Assembly: GCA_950022655.1 (NCBI GenBank)
Contig: OX465580.1
Location: forward strand, 94,320,797 to 94,384,796
Direction: 5' to 3'
DNA length: 64,000 nucleotides
From: Alentia gelatinosa
Taxonomy: Eukaryota > Annelida > Polychaeta > Phyllodocida > Polynoidae
Part shown: positions 23,901 through 35,328 of the stretch, one piece after another
Position numbering within the stretch: the first letter of the stretch is position 1
How the letters are laid out: every line of letters starts with the position of its first letter
The notes under the pieces: generated by a model
What the model was told of the DNA's origin: nothing
The model's input: only the letters and a program-made list of their open reading frames with translations
Databases searched by the model: none
Made by a program: the position numbers and the translations under genes

Positions 23901-26175
23901 GCCCATTATTTGTAAACCTTGCTTGACTATTAGGAAAGAAACCAGGAGAGGTTGACCTCTTCATATTAACAACGGTTCGAGACAGATCCCTTTCTTTCCA
24001 TTATGCACTAGACTTTACATTTCTTCCAATCTTTTCCCCGCCTTCATTTCTCTGTCAGGTATGAATTGATGGTTCGTCCAACAGGTCCCATTGTCGCTGG
24101 TGTTGATTGGCGCTTGGTTGCGAAGGTATCCGATCGATACATAAAGGCACGCCATCACGCACCCTGACTTCCAGCGACATCATTTGGATGTTGACGGTGC
24201 ACGCGCGTCCCACCAGGCGTCGCTGCACGCGCATACGGATGCTGTGTCTCTGGAGGTGGCGCCCAGGGCACAAAAACCCTGACCACGGGGGTGTGTTACG
24301 CAGTAAATGTATATTGTCTGTGGAGTTTGTTTAGTGTCCGCCGTCTCAGAGCTCATTTTATCCCCCCAAGCACAGCTCACGGCGAAACGGAAGATTCACA
24401 CAAAGGGAGTGTGGTCTAGATTTGTAAACTTAACGGAGGCAAGGCCATCTATGGTTTACCTCTAATGTTTTTTCCTATAAGAAATCCACACGCCTCGGCA
24501 CGTCTTCTGTTGCAACTCACAGTTTCCACGTATTCAAAACCTGCCATTTTACGATACCCTAACTTGATACTCGTGCATTTATTTGTGTAAGAAAGCCGGT
24601 TATTATCACACACTGCTCTGTTCCAGTCAAAAGGAAGCTGTGCCTCATTGAGGGAAAAAGATTTACATCGCTTTTCACCAGATTTCTTTCAATTTGTTAT
24701 TTATGAGTGTATCTAACTTATCATTAAAGGCCAAATATATATTAGGCTGACCTGTCATGTCCAGGCAATGTCCGCAGATGTGGTGATATATGCCATGATG
24801 ACAGATTCAATAATTTCCTCCACAATTGTTGAGAAACGTTAAGCAATTCTGGGTGACTATTTTCAAATCCACTGTGGTTATATTACTTCCACCTTCTATC
24901 CTAATTGAACCCTTGCAATACACATTGTGACACATAATTATGATTTATGAATTGCTCGCATATGGTTTGGTGCTATTCTGACACTAATTGATACCGTACT
25001 AATTGCTCGCTGTGGCAAGTGGGGCTCTAATCCAATGCAGCATCTTATTCCCTCGTACAAATATGAGGAGTATTGTCTTTGGTCATGATGCGTTGTCAAA
25101 CTCCCTTTCCCGTCATACATTGTTTTTGGTAATACTACTTCTAGTAGTCATATGTTATCAGCTACCTAGGTATCTATATAAAATGTCCAGCTTCATAGGA
25201 TAGTTAATTCCTCGTCCATAATTCACAATTTAACCAGCAATTTGTTAGATCTGACACACGAGCAGTTATTATCTACACTTATGCCCACAACCATACCTTC
25301 ATCAAGACCCACATAGTACCATACCCCTCCACTCCTCACCCAAAGACTCACAAAAAAAACCCGCATTACAATAGTCTTTAAACTTACACCAATCACAGTT
25401 AACGATGTCCCATTCAATCATATGTAGCGTACTCCCTCGTCCGCACCATGCCCACCTACACCCGCATCAACACCGCAGTCTCGCCTCTGTATGTATACTC
25501 CCCCTAAAGCCACACCTATAACCCACCCAATTATTGGCACTTTCACCACTCCTATCCTCATTACCCTCGGGGACAACAGGACGGGCGTGATACTTACACA
25601 GTGCCGGTCTCCATGGACTTTCGGCCGGGAAGGATATCTCCTGCAGGCCGCGGTGTTTATTTGCCGACGCCGGTGATGGCAGGGCGTCGCCCGGCGCCTG
25701 TTCACCGATCCTGCCGAGCGTCGGACGGCATCGGGCGGGCGCCGTTTGCTTTGGTCTCCCTTCGTAAGTTAGTCCTCTTCAATTTAGGGTTTCGGCGCTT
25801 GAGCCAGCCCAGAGTCCAGCTCTGGATGAGCATAGCGGTGCCTCAATGCGGTTTTCTCTCCAGGGTCCAATAGCGGGTGTGAATTTAGGCCATGGCCCCC
25901 ATAGGGCAGGAGAAAGGGGTCTGGTTTGAGGTCGAGGTGACGAGAGACGACACTATTATAGGGATGCGGTGTCTATGCTGGGCGTCTGGGGTCAGGGGAT
26001 GGTCCCAGGGGTATGTACTATCAAGCATAGTGAACTGGCCTGTAGCGGAATGGATGTTACTATAGGGACTTTGGAAGAGGTTTTCCAAGCTTTTTCCCAA
26101 GTGAATATATATAGCAAAGCATAGCAACCCTCTGTCTCTGTCTCTCTCTTTCTCTCTGTCTCTCTGGCTCTCTTC
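20950..26175. other. Proximal upstream flank of vg, no gene recognised
   Basis: AT-rich non-coding DNA with a GC-rich patch at about 23510-23720 and another at 25600-25760. The long frames at 23413-23964 are products of composition and have no recognisable domain. The stretch 24720-24900 is free of simple repeats and holds dense transcription-factor-like words (for example ACAATTGT), so it may be regulatory. Confidence 0.6.
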
Positions 26176-26177
26176 TG

Positions 26178-26189
26178 TATGTATGTATG

Positions 26190-26273
<84 letters not shown>
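26178..26273. repeat. (GTAT)n/(AT)n microsatellite with TCTC-rich left flank
   Basis: A pyrimidine-rich TCTCTG stretch (26130-26175) leads into about four GTAT units and then about 80 bp of AT dinucleotides. Confidence 0.95.
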
Positions 26274-26277
<4 letters not shown>

Positions 26278-26439
26278 TATATTACTGGATATATCGCTCA
26301 AATCCCTTCTGCTCTAGCCCGAAGAAAATAATCTGACTGTGGTTTGACAAATATGATTTTACTTTGATTAATATTATCCATGTTTAAAGAACCTGTTTAT
26401 TGGTATTTATCTGCGTATATGTATAGAATACATTCCATA

Positions 26440-26567
<128 letters not shown>

Positions 26568-26710
26568 CAGTCGAACCCCGCCTAACGGACACCCCGCGTA
26601 AGCCATGACCGAAGTCCACATAATGCATGCTCTGGATAATCACGTGATATCGGAAGCTGGGGGAAATCTCTGCGTCGACGCAAAGACGTCGATAGAGTAA
26701 TGTCCGACTG
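26568..26710. mobile_element. Possible short pogo/Tc1-like MITE
   Basis: Begins TA-CAGTCGAACCCCGCCTAAC and ends GTCCGACTG-TA. The outer CAGTCG/CGACTG ends are inverted and flanked by TA on both sides. The left end resembles the CAGT.GAACC.CG.. termini known from pogo/Tigger-type elements. The inverted match is short and no transposase is present, so the call is tentative. Confidence 0.35.
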
Positions 26711-26714
26711 TATC

Positions 26715-29700
26715 AGAGACGCTTAACTCTGTAATAATATTACCCTAGTGGTTTACGTTATGTGCGCCGCACTATCACCTGAACCGTCGGCCCATTAGGC
26801 TCGCCTTCACCTGCACAGTTGAGTGATTGGAGTCTGGTCACATCAAAAGGCACCGCTCCAGGTAAGGTTTAAGGCTTCCTCTCACCTGTGTAATTTGGAC
26901 ACACGCGTGTATATTTAGACTAAGAACACATACACGCGTGTACATATGTACACAGGTCGTGGTACTAACCACTAGAATGATCGCCGCCATACCACAACGG
27001 ATTAGGAGTTGGGGTACCTTTAGAATACCTTCTGTTGGTCTTAGGTACGTGTAGAGCGAAACAAGCTCCTGCCATAGTCGTAGTGTGAATATACACGACT
27101 GTAGGGAAATAAAGAGAAAATTGTCATCAGTAAAGGAAAAAGCATGCTATTTATTGTGTATTCTAAAGATATTTCCCACGTTTTTAAGGAGGATGCCTAG
27201 AACTTTCTGTACTTTTAATTGATCAATTTGCGTTAATTCAGAATACTAGATGGCAGGTAATAGGGCTAAATATGAATGGGAAGGAACCTGATTGACTTTG
27301 GATTGTGAAGAGGAAATGAAAAAAAATTAATGACGTGTTGATAAAATTGCAATTTCCGCCATAATGTTTTTGACCACAATACAAGTTTAAGTATGTATTA
27401 AAATATTGATTTGCGTTCATGATGTAAGCACGTGTACGACAGGTAAGTATGTGCGGACACATCTATGTCTCTGTTATCTGTAAATGCATGTGTATATGTA
27501 ATCGCGACATCGAAGGGGGTGAGTCATTATCATATTTTTAAGCACTTACAAATTCTATGAATTAGAATGACATATACCATAAATCAATTCTCTATTTCGA
27601 ATTTATGATGATATATAGATTATATCTACTGGTAAAACACTCAGTCAAATTAGCAATTTGACGTCAAGCTCGGCCTCCAATGATTGTCAGAGTATTGTCA
27701 GAGTATTGATTGGTATGTTGATAATTAGTCGTGAATTGTTTCTGTCAGTACATTCAACTTGTTATGGATATGGGACTTCCCACAACAAAGCAGGACAAAG
27801 AAAGACTTTTATTTTATTCTGTTTTGTCAGCTTTTCCATGACATAGTTTTTGTATTCTTATTATATTGTAAGGTCACGTTCTTAAACATGTGAAATACTA
27901 ATAGGTACGTTTTTTTCCTGGTAATAACGTATGGCCTTCAATCGTTCACTTAGTGTTGCGACTGAATATATCCCTGTTGTACCATACTTAAACACCCGTC
28001 TCTGATTCATAGAAATGTCGCGCTGCACATATCATATGTAGTAGTATAGACAAAACGGTGTTTTTCTCAGGCTATCACCGTTTGGCATGTGGATAGAGAT
28101 ATTGACATAAATCATATTGGATCTACATATACTTTCATATTGTATGTCAATTGAATAAAGGAAACGTTCCTGAATTATAACTGAACATCCCACGTTCTCA
28201 GAATCCATTGTGCGCCCCTGGTGATAGCCGTTCTTCTCCAATACCAGGTGGTCATCACTGACCCAATACCCCGTCATTCCGTCTCTCATCAAACAACAAG
28301 GTCACATTTCATCTTCCCCAATCATGCAATGTTTGGAACACGTATTCTGGTTGGTCAGTCGGACTACCTTTTACTTTTCAAGTTAAGCTTAAATCTCAAA
28401 GTCCCATCTTGTCTGAAGCAGTAATAAATGAGCGTCTTCAGATATGTGTTAAAATATTAAGATATCTTAACATATGCATCCAGTCACTAGTACCGAGTCA
28501 TCTTTATCCATGCCTGTATCTTTCGACATGTAGTTTATGGAAAGAAGGCATACAACGAAACCTAATACGACAGGACACATCGTGTTAACACATTGTTTGT
28601 AGATGCTATATAGCACAAAGAGAGAGAGAGACTGGAATTGCATGTGTAAACACATCGCACATAAACCACATAGGATTCATTACAGCAGAGCACATAATTC
28701 GATTTTCGTCTAGATATTCGTGCCCACAGCTGTCGGATCTAGTCACCTTTTGATAAATTGGTCACCTCGCTCCTACTTACACATCCCGGACCCAAGGAGA
28801 GGAGAGGTTGAGGAGGTTGATAGGGTGGGGGTGGGGGTTAGGGATTCAATGTCGGAAACCCACAACGCTCTAGGACGCAGCGTCCGTCTCCCTACTTCCG
28901 CCCGGGGCCTAATAATGGGTGGCGCGCGGCACAATAAAACACCGGCGTCCTCATCGCCAACAGGAAATTGTCAACTACTCGCTCCCCGCCCTCGACGCTG
29001 GCACATACTCCCTGCACGCCTCTCCCCACCTCCTGCACGCCCCTTCCCCGCTGCCACCCGCACACCCTCCCACCACCCCTTCCTCCCGCTCGCCCCTCGC
29101 CACTTGTCCCCATACAGACCCCCCGCCGCCCAACGGGAAACAGCGGCATTAGCACCCTATGGTAAGCGCGGGCTTTTTTGTCTGTGTTGAAAACAGCAGA
29201 CGATATTTTGTAGACTGGCGGAAGTGGAGAGTGAGCCCTTCCGTGGGAGAGTGATCGCCGCTGGTTGTTGGTCTGTCTAGTGGGCTGGGAACCACTCCAT
29301 ATGCTCCATGTAATACGAATGACGGAGCCAGGTTTAATTTTGACGCTTTGAATTGGTAATTTAACCTGACCTTTTTCTTCTCCGATGATATAGTGAGGGC
29401 ATGCAATTTAATTTATGTCTTTGTCATGGTTAATCGATAGTGAACCTGCTTCAATACAAAGTAGCATTACCTAATATTCGTTATTCGCATAGTAAAATAA
29501 GTCACAACTTATATGATACAGATCCATTTCTGATAAATTTTGCGTGATATGGTATAAGTTTACGATATTGGAATGAAAGGCAAGATGCCTATTGCTTTAA
29601 GATTTCTATAAAAAAAAAGTCAACATATTTAATCTCACTATGAATAACTTACAATAATATTCACTCGACCTTCAAAGTTTTCTCTATAGAATCAGATAGT

Positions 29701-29990
29701 AGTGTGACTTTTTCTGCAGTTTTCGGTGAAATGTTATCAAACATTTAACCATTTGGGTTAGCCTGATCACATCTCTAGCAACCCACACACCCCCTCCTAC
29801 CTATGGGGTAAAGTAATTAACGTTCACCCTTTGATCTCTTATCACCTATTTAGCATAGCAACGCACCTGGTCGTAGGAACCACACGAGAGTTCATCGCAA
29901 ACCATTAACACTCATTTTACAAAGGCACCCATAATTACCCTAAGCCCCCTGGTGGAGGCTATTCAAATGAATCGTGACCTATTAAAACAG
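26715..29990. other. Upstream non-coding stretch, no gene recognised
   Basis: AT-rich, with a GC/CpG-rich patch at about 28890-29150 whose Pro- and Arg-rich frames look compositional. A Su(H)-type site in reverse (TTCCCACG) lies at 27173-27180, and a tandem duplication of GTCAGAGTATT lies near 27687-27709. Nothing else seen. Confidence 0.55.
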
Positions 29991-30049
29991 ATTTTTCTCA
30001 TCCTATCAACATGGTATGGACTGTGTAACACTAGATTCTTCTTTATAGT

Positions 30050-30370
30050 GAAGCTTTCGTTTCAGGACCGGCTCTAGGTTGAATCAATTAACTGAGACTT
30101 TAAATAATTGCCAATCAAATCTGTGGTTTTCTCGAGGCTTTCATCACAGTTCCATTTTCCGTAATTTCCACTTCCTCTGTGCTTTTTAAAACAACGTAAT
30201 TGCTTTGATTGTTAAATATATTGGATGATTGGAGGGGAATGGAAAAATTCATGAACAACAGGGAAATCAATAAAAGTGTCCCTTTATGGATGATTTTCTT
30301 TATGGCATTGATTGAAAAGAATTCCCTAAATCCGTCACAATTTATTCACCATATTTCAGTTATAAATCAG
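30050..30370. promoter_or_regulatory. Candidate cis-regulatory module about 9.4 kb upstream of vg
   Basis: Non-repetitive block dense in transcription-factor-like words: CCAATCA, three TGATTG words, two TTTATGG (Hox/Cdx-like), AATCAATAAA, and GGAATGG at 30236-30242, which is the TEAD/Scalloped core. Vestigial acts through TEAD, so auto-regulation is conceivable. The function is inferred from composition only. Confidence 0.35.
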
Positions 30371-30897
30371 GATTGGCAATGAACAATTTTTTGTATTATA
30401 CTGGAGTTAATTGTTCGGCAAAAGATCGCTGATCTTCTACAAGCTCCAGTGCATCATATTCTCATTAGTTTCCTTTTGTTCAGATTATGGACTTACATAA
30501 AGGATTAAAGGTAGTCAATTTGAAACACACAGAATAAATATGTGAGCATTGCATGTATGATATGAGCGCATTTTCCTCTGATTTTGTAACTGTCATTATG
30601 TAATAAACCATTATGAAAACATCAGTTAATGAACCAACGTTTGTAGGTTTATTGCATACCATGCATGTTGCTTCAATTGATTTCTAAATGCAATATCCCC
30701 AAGGGTCGCTTTGTTCACTCCAGTCCTAGTCCCACTCCACGCACATTCTTCCCTGCCTCCTTTGCTCACAAAAGCTACAGGTAGCTCTGGAATAGCTCGT
30801 ACCACAAAACATACACTCGCCAAGCAGTTAGGTTGACTCCGACTCGAAGATTCCATGTTTGAGAATGCTACGGGTACTGCCCAGTGGCAAAACCTAG

Positions 30898-31032
30898 AAT
30901 AAATACACAATATTACCATGATTTCGATCTGAGTAGCCGTATTCTGCGCGTTGTTGACGCGTAGTAATACTCCGAGCGATACAAGGAGAACACGGCCATA
31001 GAGATCGAAATCATGGTAATATTGTATTTATT
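30898..31032. mobile_element. Foldback inverted-repeat element
   Basis: Left arm 30898-30930 and right arm 31002-31032 are near-perfect inverse complements, with core ATTACCATGATTTCGATCT against AGATCGAAATCATGGTAAT, around a loop of about 71 bp. No coding capacity. It is best explained as a small MITE or foldback element; target duplications are unclear. Confidence 0.75.
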
Positions 31033-32139
31033 ACTCACCTTTCGAGTAATTATTAGGAAAAAAATCTAGTATATAATTAGAAATCCGACCCTACCGCCGT
31101 GCTTTGTTTATATGAATTAGCTCCTATAATGACCGTCAGGTGGCCGAAAGAGCCGTATTCTCCTAGGAGATTCCGGAGGTCCGTATTCTACTCAGTAGCG
31201 ATCTTGAGGCTCCATAGGCTTAGTATGGAGACTTCGTATTAGGTGGGTAACAAAGAGTAAGCCCTTATTGTCGGGATAGTGTGTTTCTATCGTCCTCGTT
31301 GGTACCTATTCTATCTTTGGTTAACCTTAGGCTGCTGGTTAACGATGTCCCCTTTTTGATATACTTCAAACTTCGATCAACTATTCGCTGCAGTTACTCT
31401 CGCCAGGGACTTGGATGACCTGTATGGAGGTCCGTGCCCTCACCTATATCAATCACTTCTCATTCAGTTCAAGACCAACAATGAAAGACGCACCATACTC
31501 ACACACATACACCTACATATATGTATTCGCCCAGGAGCGCTTTGTCTCCACCCCATTATTGGACACAAATTCTGAAAGAATGTTTCTCTGGTCAGATGAA
31601 TTTGGCATTTTAGTAAGACAGATAAAATTAGGCAGAAACGTTAGCATTTTGGTCCAATTGAAGCACCAACCAACCCTCTAAGGATAACGATACACATGCA
31701 AATAGGATCAACGAGTATACTCGTGGAGAGACTCTCAAAGACTGCCGAAATATGTTCGACGTTAATCCCCATGCAAGTATTTTATTTTGACATAATTTGT
31801 TGCCTTAATTGAAAGTATGTGAAAGTGTATATCATCTGTATCATTTTGTGGTGTCACCACAACACAGGAAACGATTAGATGAATCTTAGACATAAGATGT
31901 AAGGCTTTGAAGAGCTGCGTTAGAAATAAAACGTTTAGGTTTATCTACGTAAGTAATACGCTGGGGATTAAATAGTGTTTCTATGAAACCCAAGGGAGAA
32001 ATACGCTTGGGTCCTCTGCCTAGGGATTTTCGGGGACAACACGAATGCAATCTGATTATCATACTTGCGGATATTCTTAAATAAATTGTTTGGTGTTTTC
32101 GTACAGGGCAGCAGCATGAGACAACAGTCACGCCAGCGG

Positions 32140-32480
32140 ATTGGCTCTTTAGGTCGCAGTTGCACACCGACGTAATGAACGCTCGTCAGGTGGACGGAAA
32201 GGCAGTTGCGCATGCGTCCCGTTCACAGTTTCCGGTGTCACGGACGCAGCACATGCTGTCATAGAAACGCATACAGCGTCAGTGGCGGACAAAACCATAA
32301 TCAAATTAACACCGATTATAATGCGCGCTGTGACAACCTCCGTCGTCGCCATCTTGTCTTTTGTCTACCCGCACGTGCTGGTCGCTGCACGCGCGCGGCT
32401 CTTTTGTCGACCCTGATTTATTAGCGACCTTTATTTTCGCCTGGACCCTGTCGTCTGCTCGTCCACAAAAACACATTATT
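32140..32480 (-). promoter_or_regulatory. CpG-rich promoter-like patch, possible minus-strand start
   Basis: On the minus strand, CAAGATGGCGACGACGG (YY1-type start context) begins a 67-codon frame, MATTEVVTARIIIGVNL.., at 32352 down to 32149. Within 150 bp lie an ETS-like ACCGGAA and an NRF1-like GCATGCGCA, and a CACGTG is upstream. These elements together are typical of housekeeping promoters. The frame has a signal-anchor-like hydrophobic stretch but no recognised domain and no obvious donor. It may be an orphan CpG island. Confidence 0.25.
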
Positions 32481-32999
32481 ACGACAGAGGGGCGTTTTCA
32501 ATATTGCCACCTCAATCAGGCGTTTTATTTGAGCCCGTGCTGAAAGAAGGCATGCTGTTTTTGGCCACTCGACTGTGTGACACCCCCTCCCCTCGACACA
32601 CCCCTACCCCCCGTGTCCTCCGACCGGGTGGGGGTGCGCTCAGAGGGAGCCTGTCGTCAGGCCTCAGGACAATGCTGGGGTAGAACATCAGAGTGAAGAG
32701 AGGACGGGGGTGACGGAAGGTGGCACGGTGATTGTGTCATGTTATTCCGATCGGACGTTGACAGGTTATTGGGTGAGCAGTCACAATGTCGACACCGATG
32801 TAATTAGTTTGTCCACCCCCACCCACCTAACCCATCCTACCCCCTCACACAAATCCCATCCCCTGTGCCCTCAGCTATCTCACCTTAGCTAGTATGTATC
32901 TGTTCAGACAGGGGTGGGGGTCGCTTACCTATGTACTCCCAGAAGGACTACAGATGCGCAGGTGCATCCTGACTTCCACCTGTAGGTAATCAGCCCAGG

Positions 33000-33790
33000 A
33001 GGGAGCACAAATCGGCGTGTTTCATCTTTAATTATCTGCGCATCCAATCAATCTGATCTGATCAATGACCTGACCGAGTTGTGTGTCCGAAATTGGATAG
33101 GACGGCCAATCATTCATGAATAACAATAAGCAATTAGTTTTATTGGTTTCTTCACCGTGGAGTAATTGGAGGCAGATTATTACTTAGGACCCTTATTTTC
33201 AGAGCCTTAAGTATATGATATGATTTGGTTTATCTTAGTTACTCTCTGCTTTATATTTCAATTTGGAGTTCTCTATTTCCTGAAACAAGTTCAATTGCCC
33301 TTCTTCATGAGTGTATTTTTTGTGATTGAATGGATGCCGGGGAATTATAATGAGTCAAACATGACGAATCTCCAAACTGGTTTTTTTTAGGGGGGTTTGG
33401 AACGGTTAACCTTGGAAGCCTTTTACTTTTAGTGTTCTCCCATGTCAGAGTATAGGGTTTTAAGGAGAAGATTTAACTCATATCAAAGAGGCCTTCAGAA
33501 TGTCCATTTTGGAGGTGTATCGCTAGGACATTAAACTTTCTAATAGTCATGGCACGGTTGGTGGTGATGAGTAATTGGGTGGACATGGGGCGGTGTTATC
33601 AGTGGGTCTCGTGCCGTGTGAGATACATTTCTTATCTCTCGTATCTCTAACTCTCTGGCCTAGGCCTCTCATCATCTTGTGAGCTCAGCCCCTTACCACG
33701 CCCCTTACAGTAATTGGGAGAAAATCGACTGACTCTGTCAATAAAGCATTATTTCTCCATGCCTTGTGTGGCCTGTTTACCCGGAATCTT
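33000..33790. promoter_or_regulatory. Candidate enhancer with homeodomain-site cluster
   Basis: Repeat-free block about 12-13 kb upstream of vg. The exact 9-mer AGTAATTGG occurs at 33161-33169, 33570-33578 and 33709-33717. It is accompanied by CCAATCAATC, CAATTAG (33131-33137), GTCAATAAAG and CTGTTTAC (forkhead-like). Homeodomain and Hox/PBC binding to TAATTG and CAATCA is established; the enhancer role is inference. Confidence 0.4.
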
Positions 33791-35107
33791 ATATAACTCA
33801 TTCCATTAATGACACGAGAAAGTCATCTCACTTTAGAAATAATTCCTCCAATTATTATGTTAAGTAACCGATACCAAAATATGTTTACATCAAATGAAGA
33901 TATTTATTCTCATATCCCATTACATTCGATGTATCACTCCAATGTAGCAAAATACATGCCACAACTCGTCACACAGCGACTGTTTTTTTTATTTAGTTTC
34001 ACGTGAACAGGGCTTGATAAATACATCAAGACCTACTCATAACATTGACAACCTTGAAATGGATGTTTGTCAGGACGATGAGCTAGTGCATTAGTTATAG
34101 ACCCTAAAAGCAAAAGAAAGGTAAGCTTATCAGCGGATCATTACAAAAAACAACTTTAGGGAACCAGACGACAGTGGAGATCATCACACTACTAGTACCT
34201 ACCTGTCCCACCGTAGGGGATCATGTGACTCAGAGAAGTTCCCGCTGGTGCATGCAAAGGTCGCTATCATCCTAGAGTCCAAGTAGTGAGTCCGGATAAG
34301 TGGAAGTCAGTTTAGAGCACACCACTGGACTTACTGACCACCCCCCAGGTGGTGTGGATTTGTCAGTGGTGTTATTAATGAAGGCCTGCTCGGCGGGAAC
34401 AAGCAACCGGAACCGGAGGGCCCTCATCGATCACGGTGCACCCTTGCGGAGCTTGGTCTCGTTAGTCGGTCGTCAAAACTCGATTGCTTGGGTCAAGGCT
34501 GAGGCCAGGAATCACTTGGATCAAGGTCAGGGAACTACATGATAGTCTAAAGATGACATAGAGCTCTTCGAATATTATAAACCTTAAATAATTCAACTCA
34601 AATCAAACATGATACACTGTTTCCTGGAACTATTTACAGGTATATATTCATCTCACATATGTACATGCATGTACGTGTATGCGTGTATTTATTCACGAAA
34701 ACCGCCAGTGATTCCCTGCATCCCCAACTTGAACAACACAGATATCATCCGGAGGAAGTTGAAAGAGTACACCTTGGTAATGATCTCAGTAGGCTGGGAT
34801 GCACCCTGGATGTCAGCCCCCGACCTCGAGGATCCAGGAGGCCAGTTTTGGCGTTGGCGTTTCACGTGACATCCGAGAAAACCTTCAATTTATCCACCCC
34901 CTTACTCACAGTTGGGTGGTTATAATGACTTGTCAACTAATACTCGACATTGCGATGACACGCCGATCGACAAGGAGTCTTTGGACACTGGAGAATGACA
35001 CGAGCTATAGGAAGCCAAAGTGAATTGAAAGAAATAGCAGATACCCATCTACAAAACAGCACCTCCGGAGATGACTTAAACTTGAGTTTTCAATGCTGGC
35101 AAGCTAA

Positions 35108-35328
35108 AGCCGGAGACACATCAAGCGAAAAAGGCAGCGATTTCTGGAATCGCCAACACAAAATGGCGTGAAGGTGAGTTATTATTTCATATTTCCCTTG
35201 ATTATTGCTTCTGATACGCTATATTATCGGTGGGAGATCTTGATATGAAAAAATATCTCAGATATATGCTAGTTTGTATTTGCGATTCCAGAGATCGCAA
35301 CCTTGACTCGCTTGGTGTGTCTCCTGCT
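35108..35328. mobile_element. Harbinger-like MITE with TAA target duplication
   Basis: Long terminal inverted repeats of about 55 bp (35108-35162 against 35272-35328) share GGAGACACA.CAAGCGA and GCGAT.TCTGGAATCGC. The element is flanked by TAA at 35105-35107 and TAA at 35329-35331. A 3-bp TAA/TTA duplication is characteristic of the PIF/Harbinger superfamily. No transposase is present. Confidence 0.7.

Noticed and set aside
23413..23964. 183-codon minus-strand frame, the longest outside vg exon 2
   Set aside because: Gly/Arg-rich, compositional, with rival open frames on both strands; no recognisable motif.
28720..29190. 156-codon plus-strand frame
   Set aside because: Pro/His-rich translation of a C-rich stretch; no domain or splice support.
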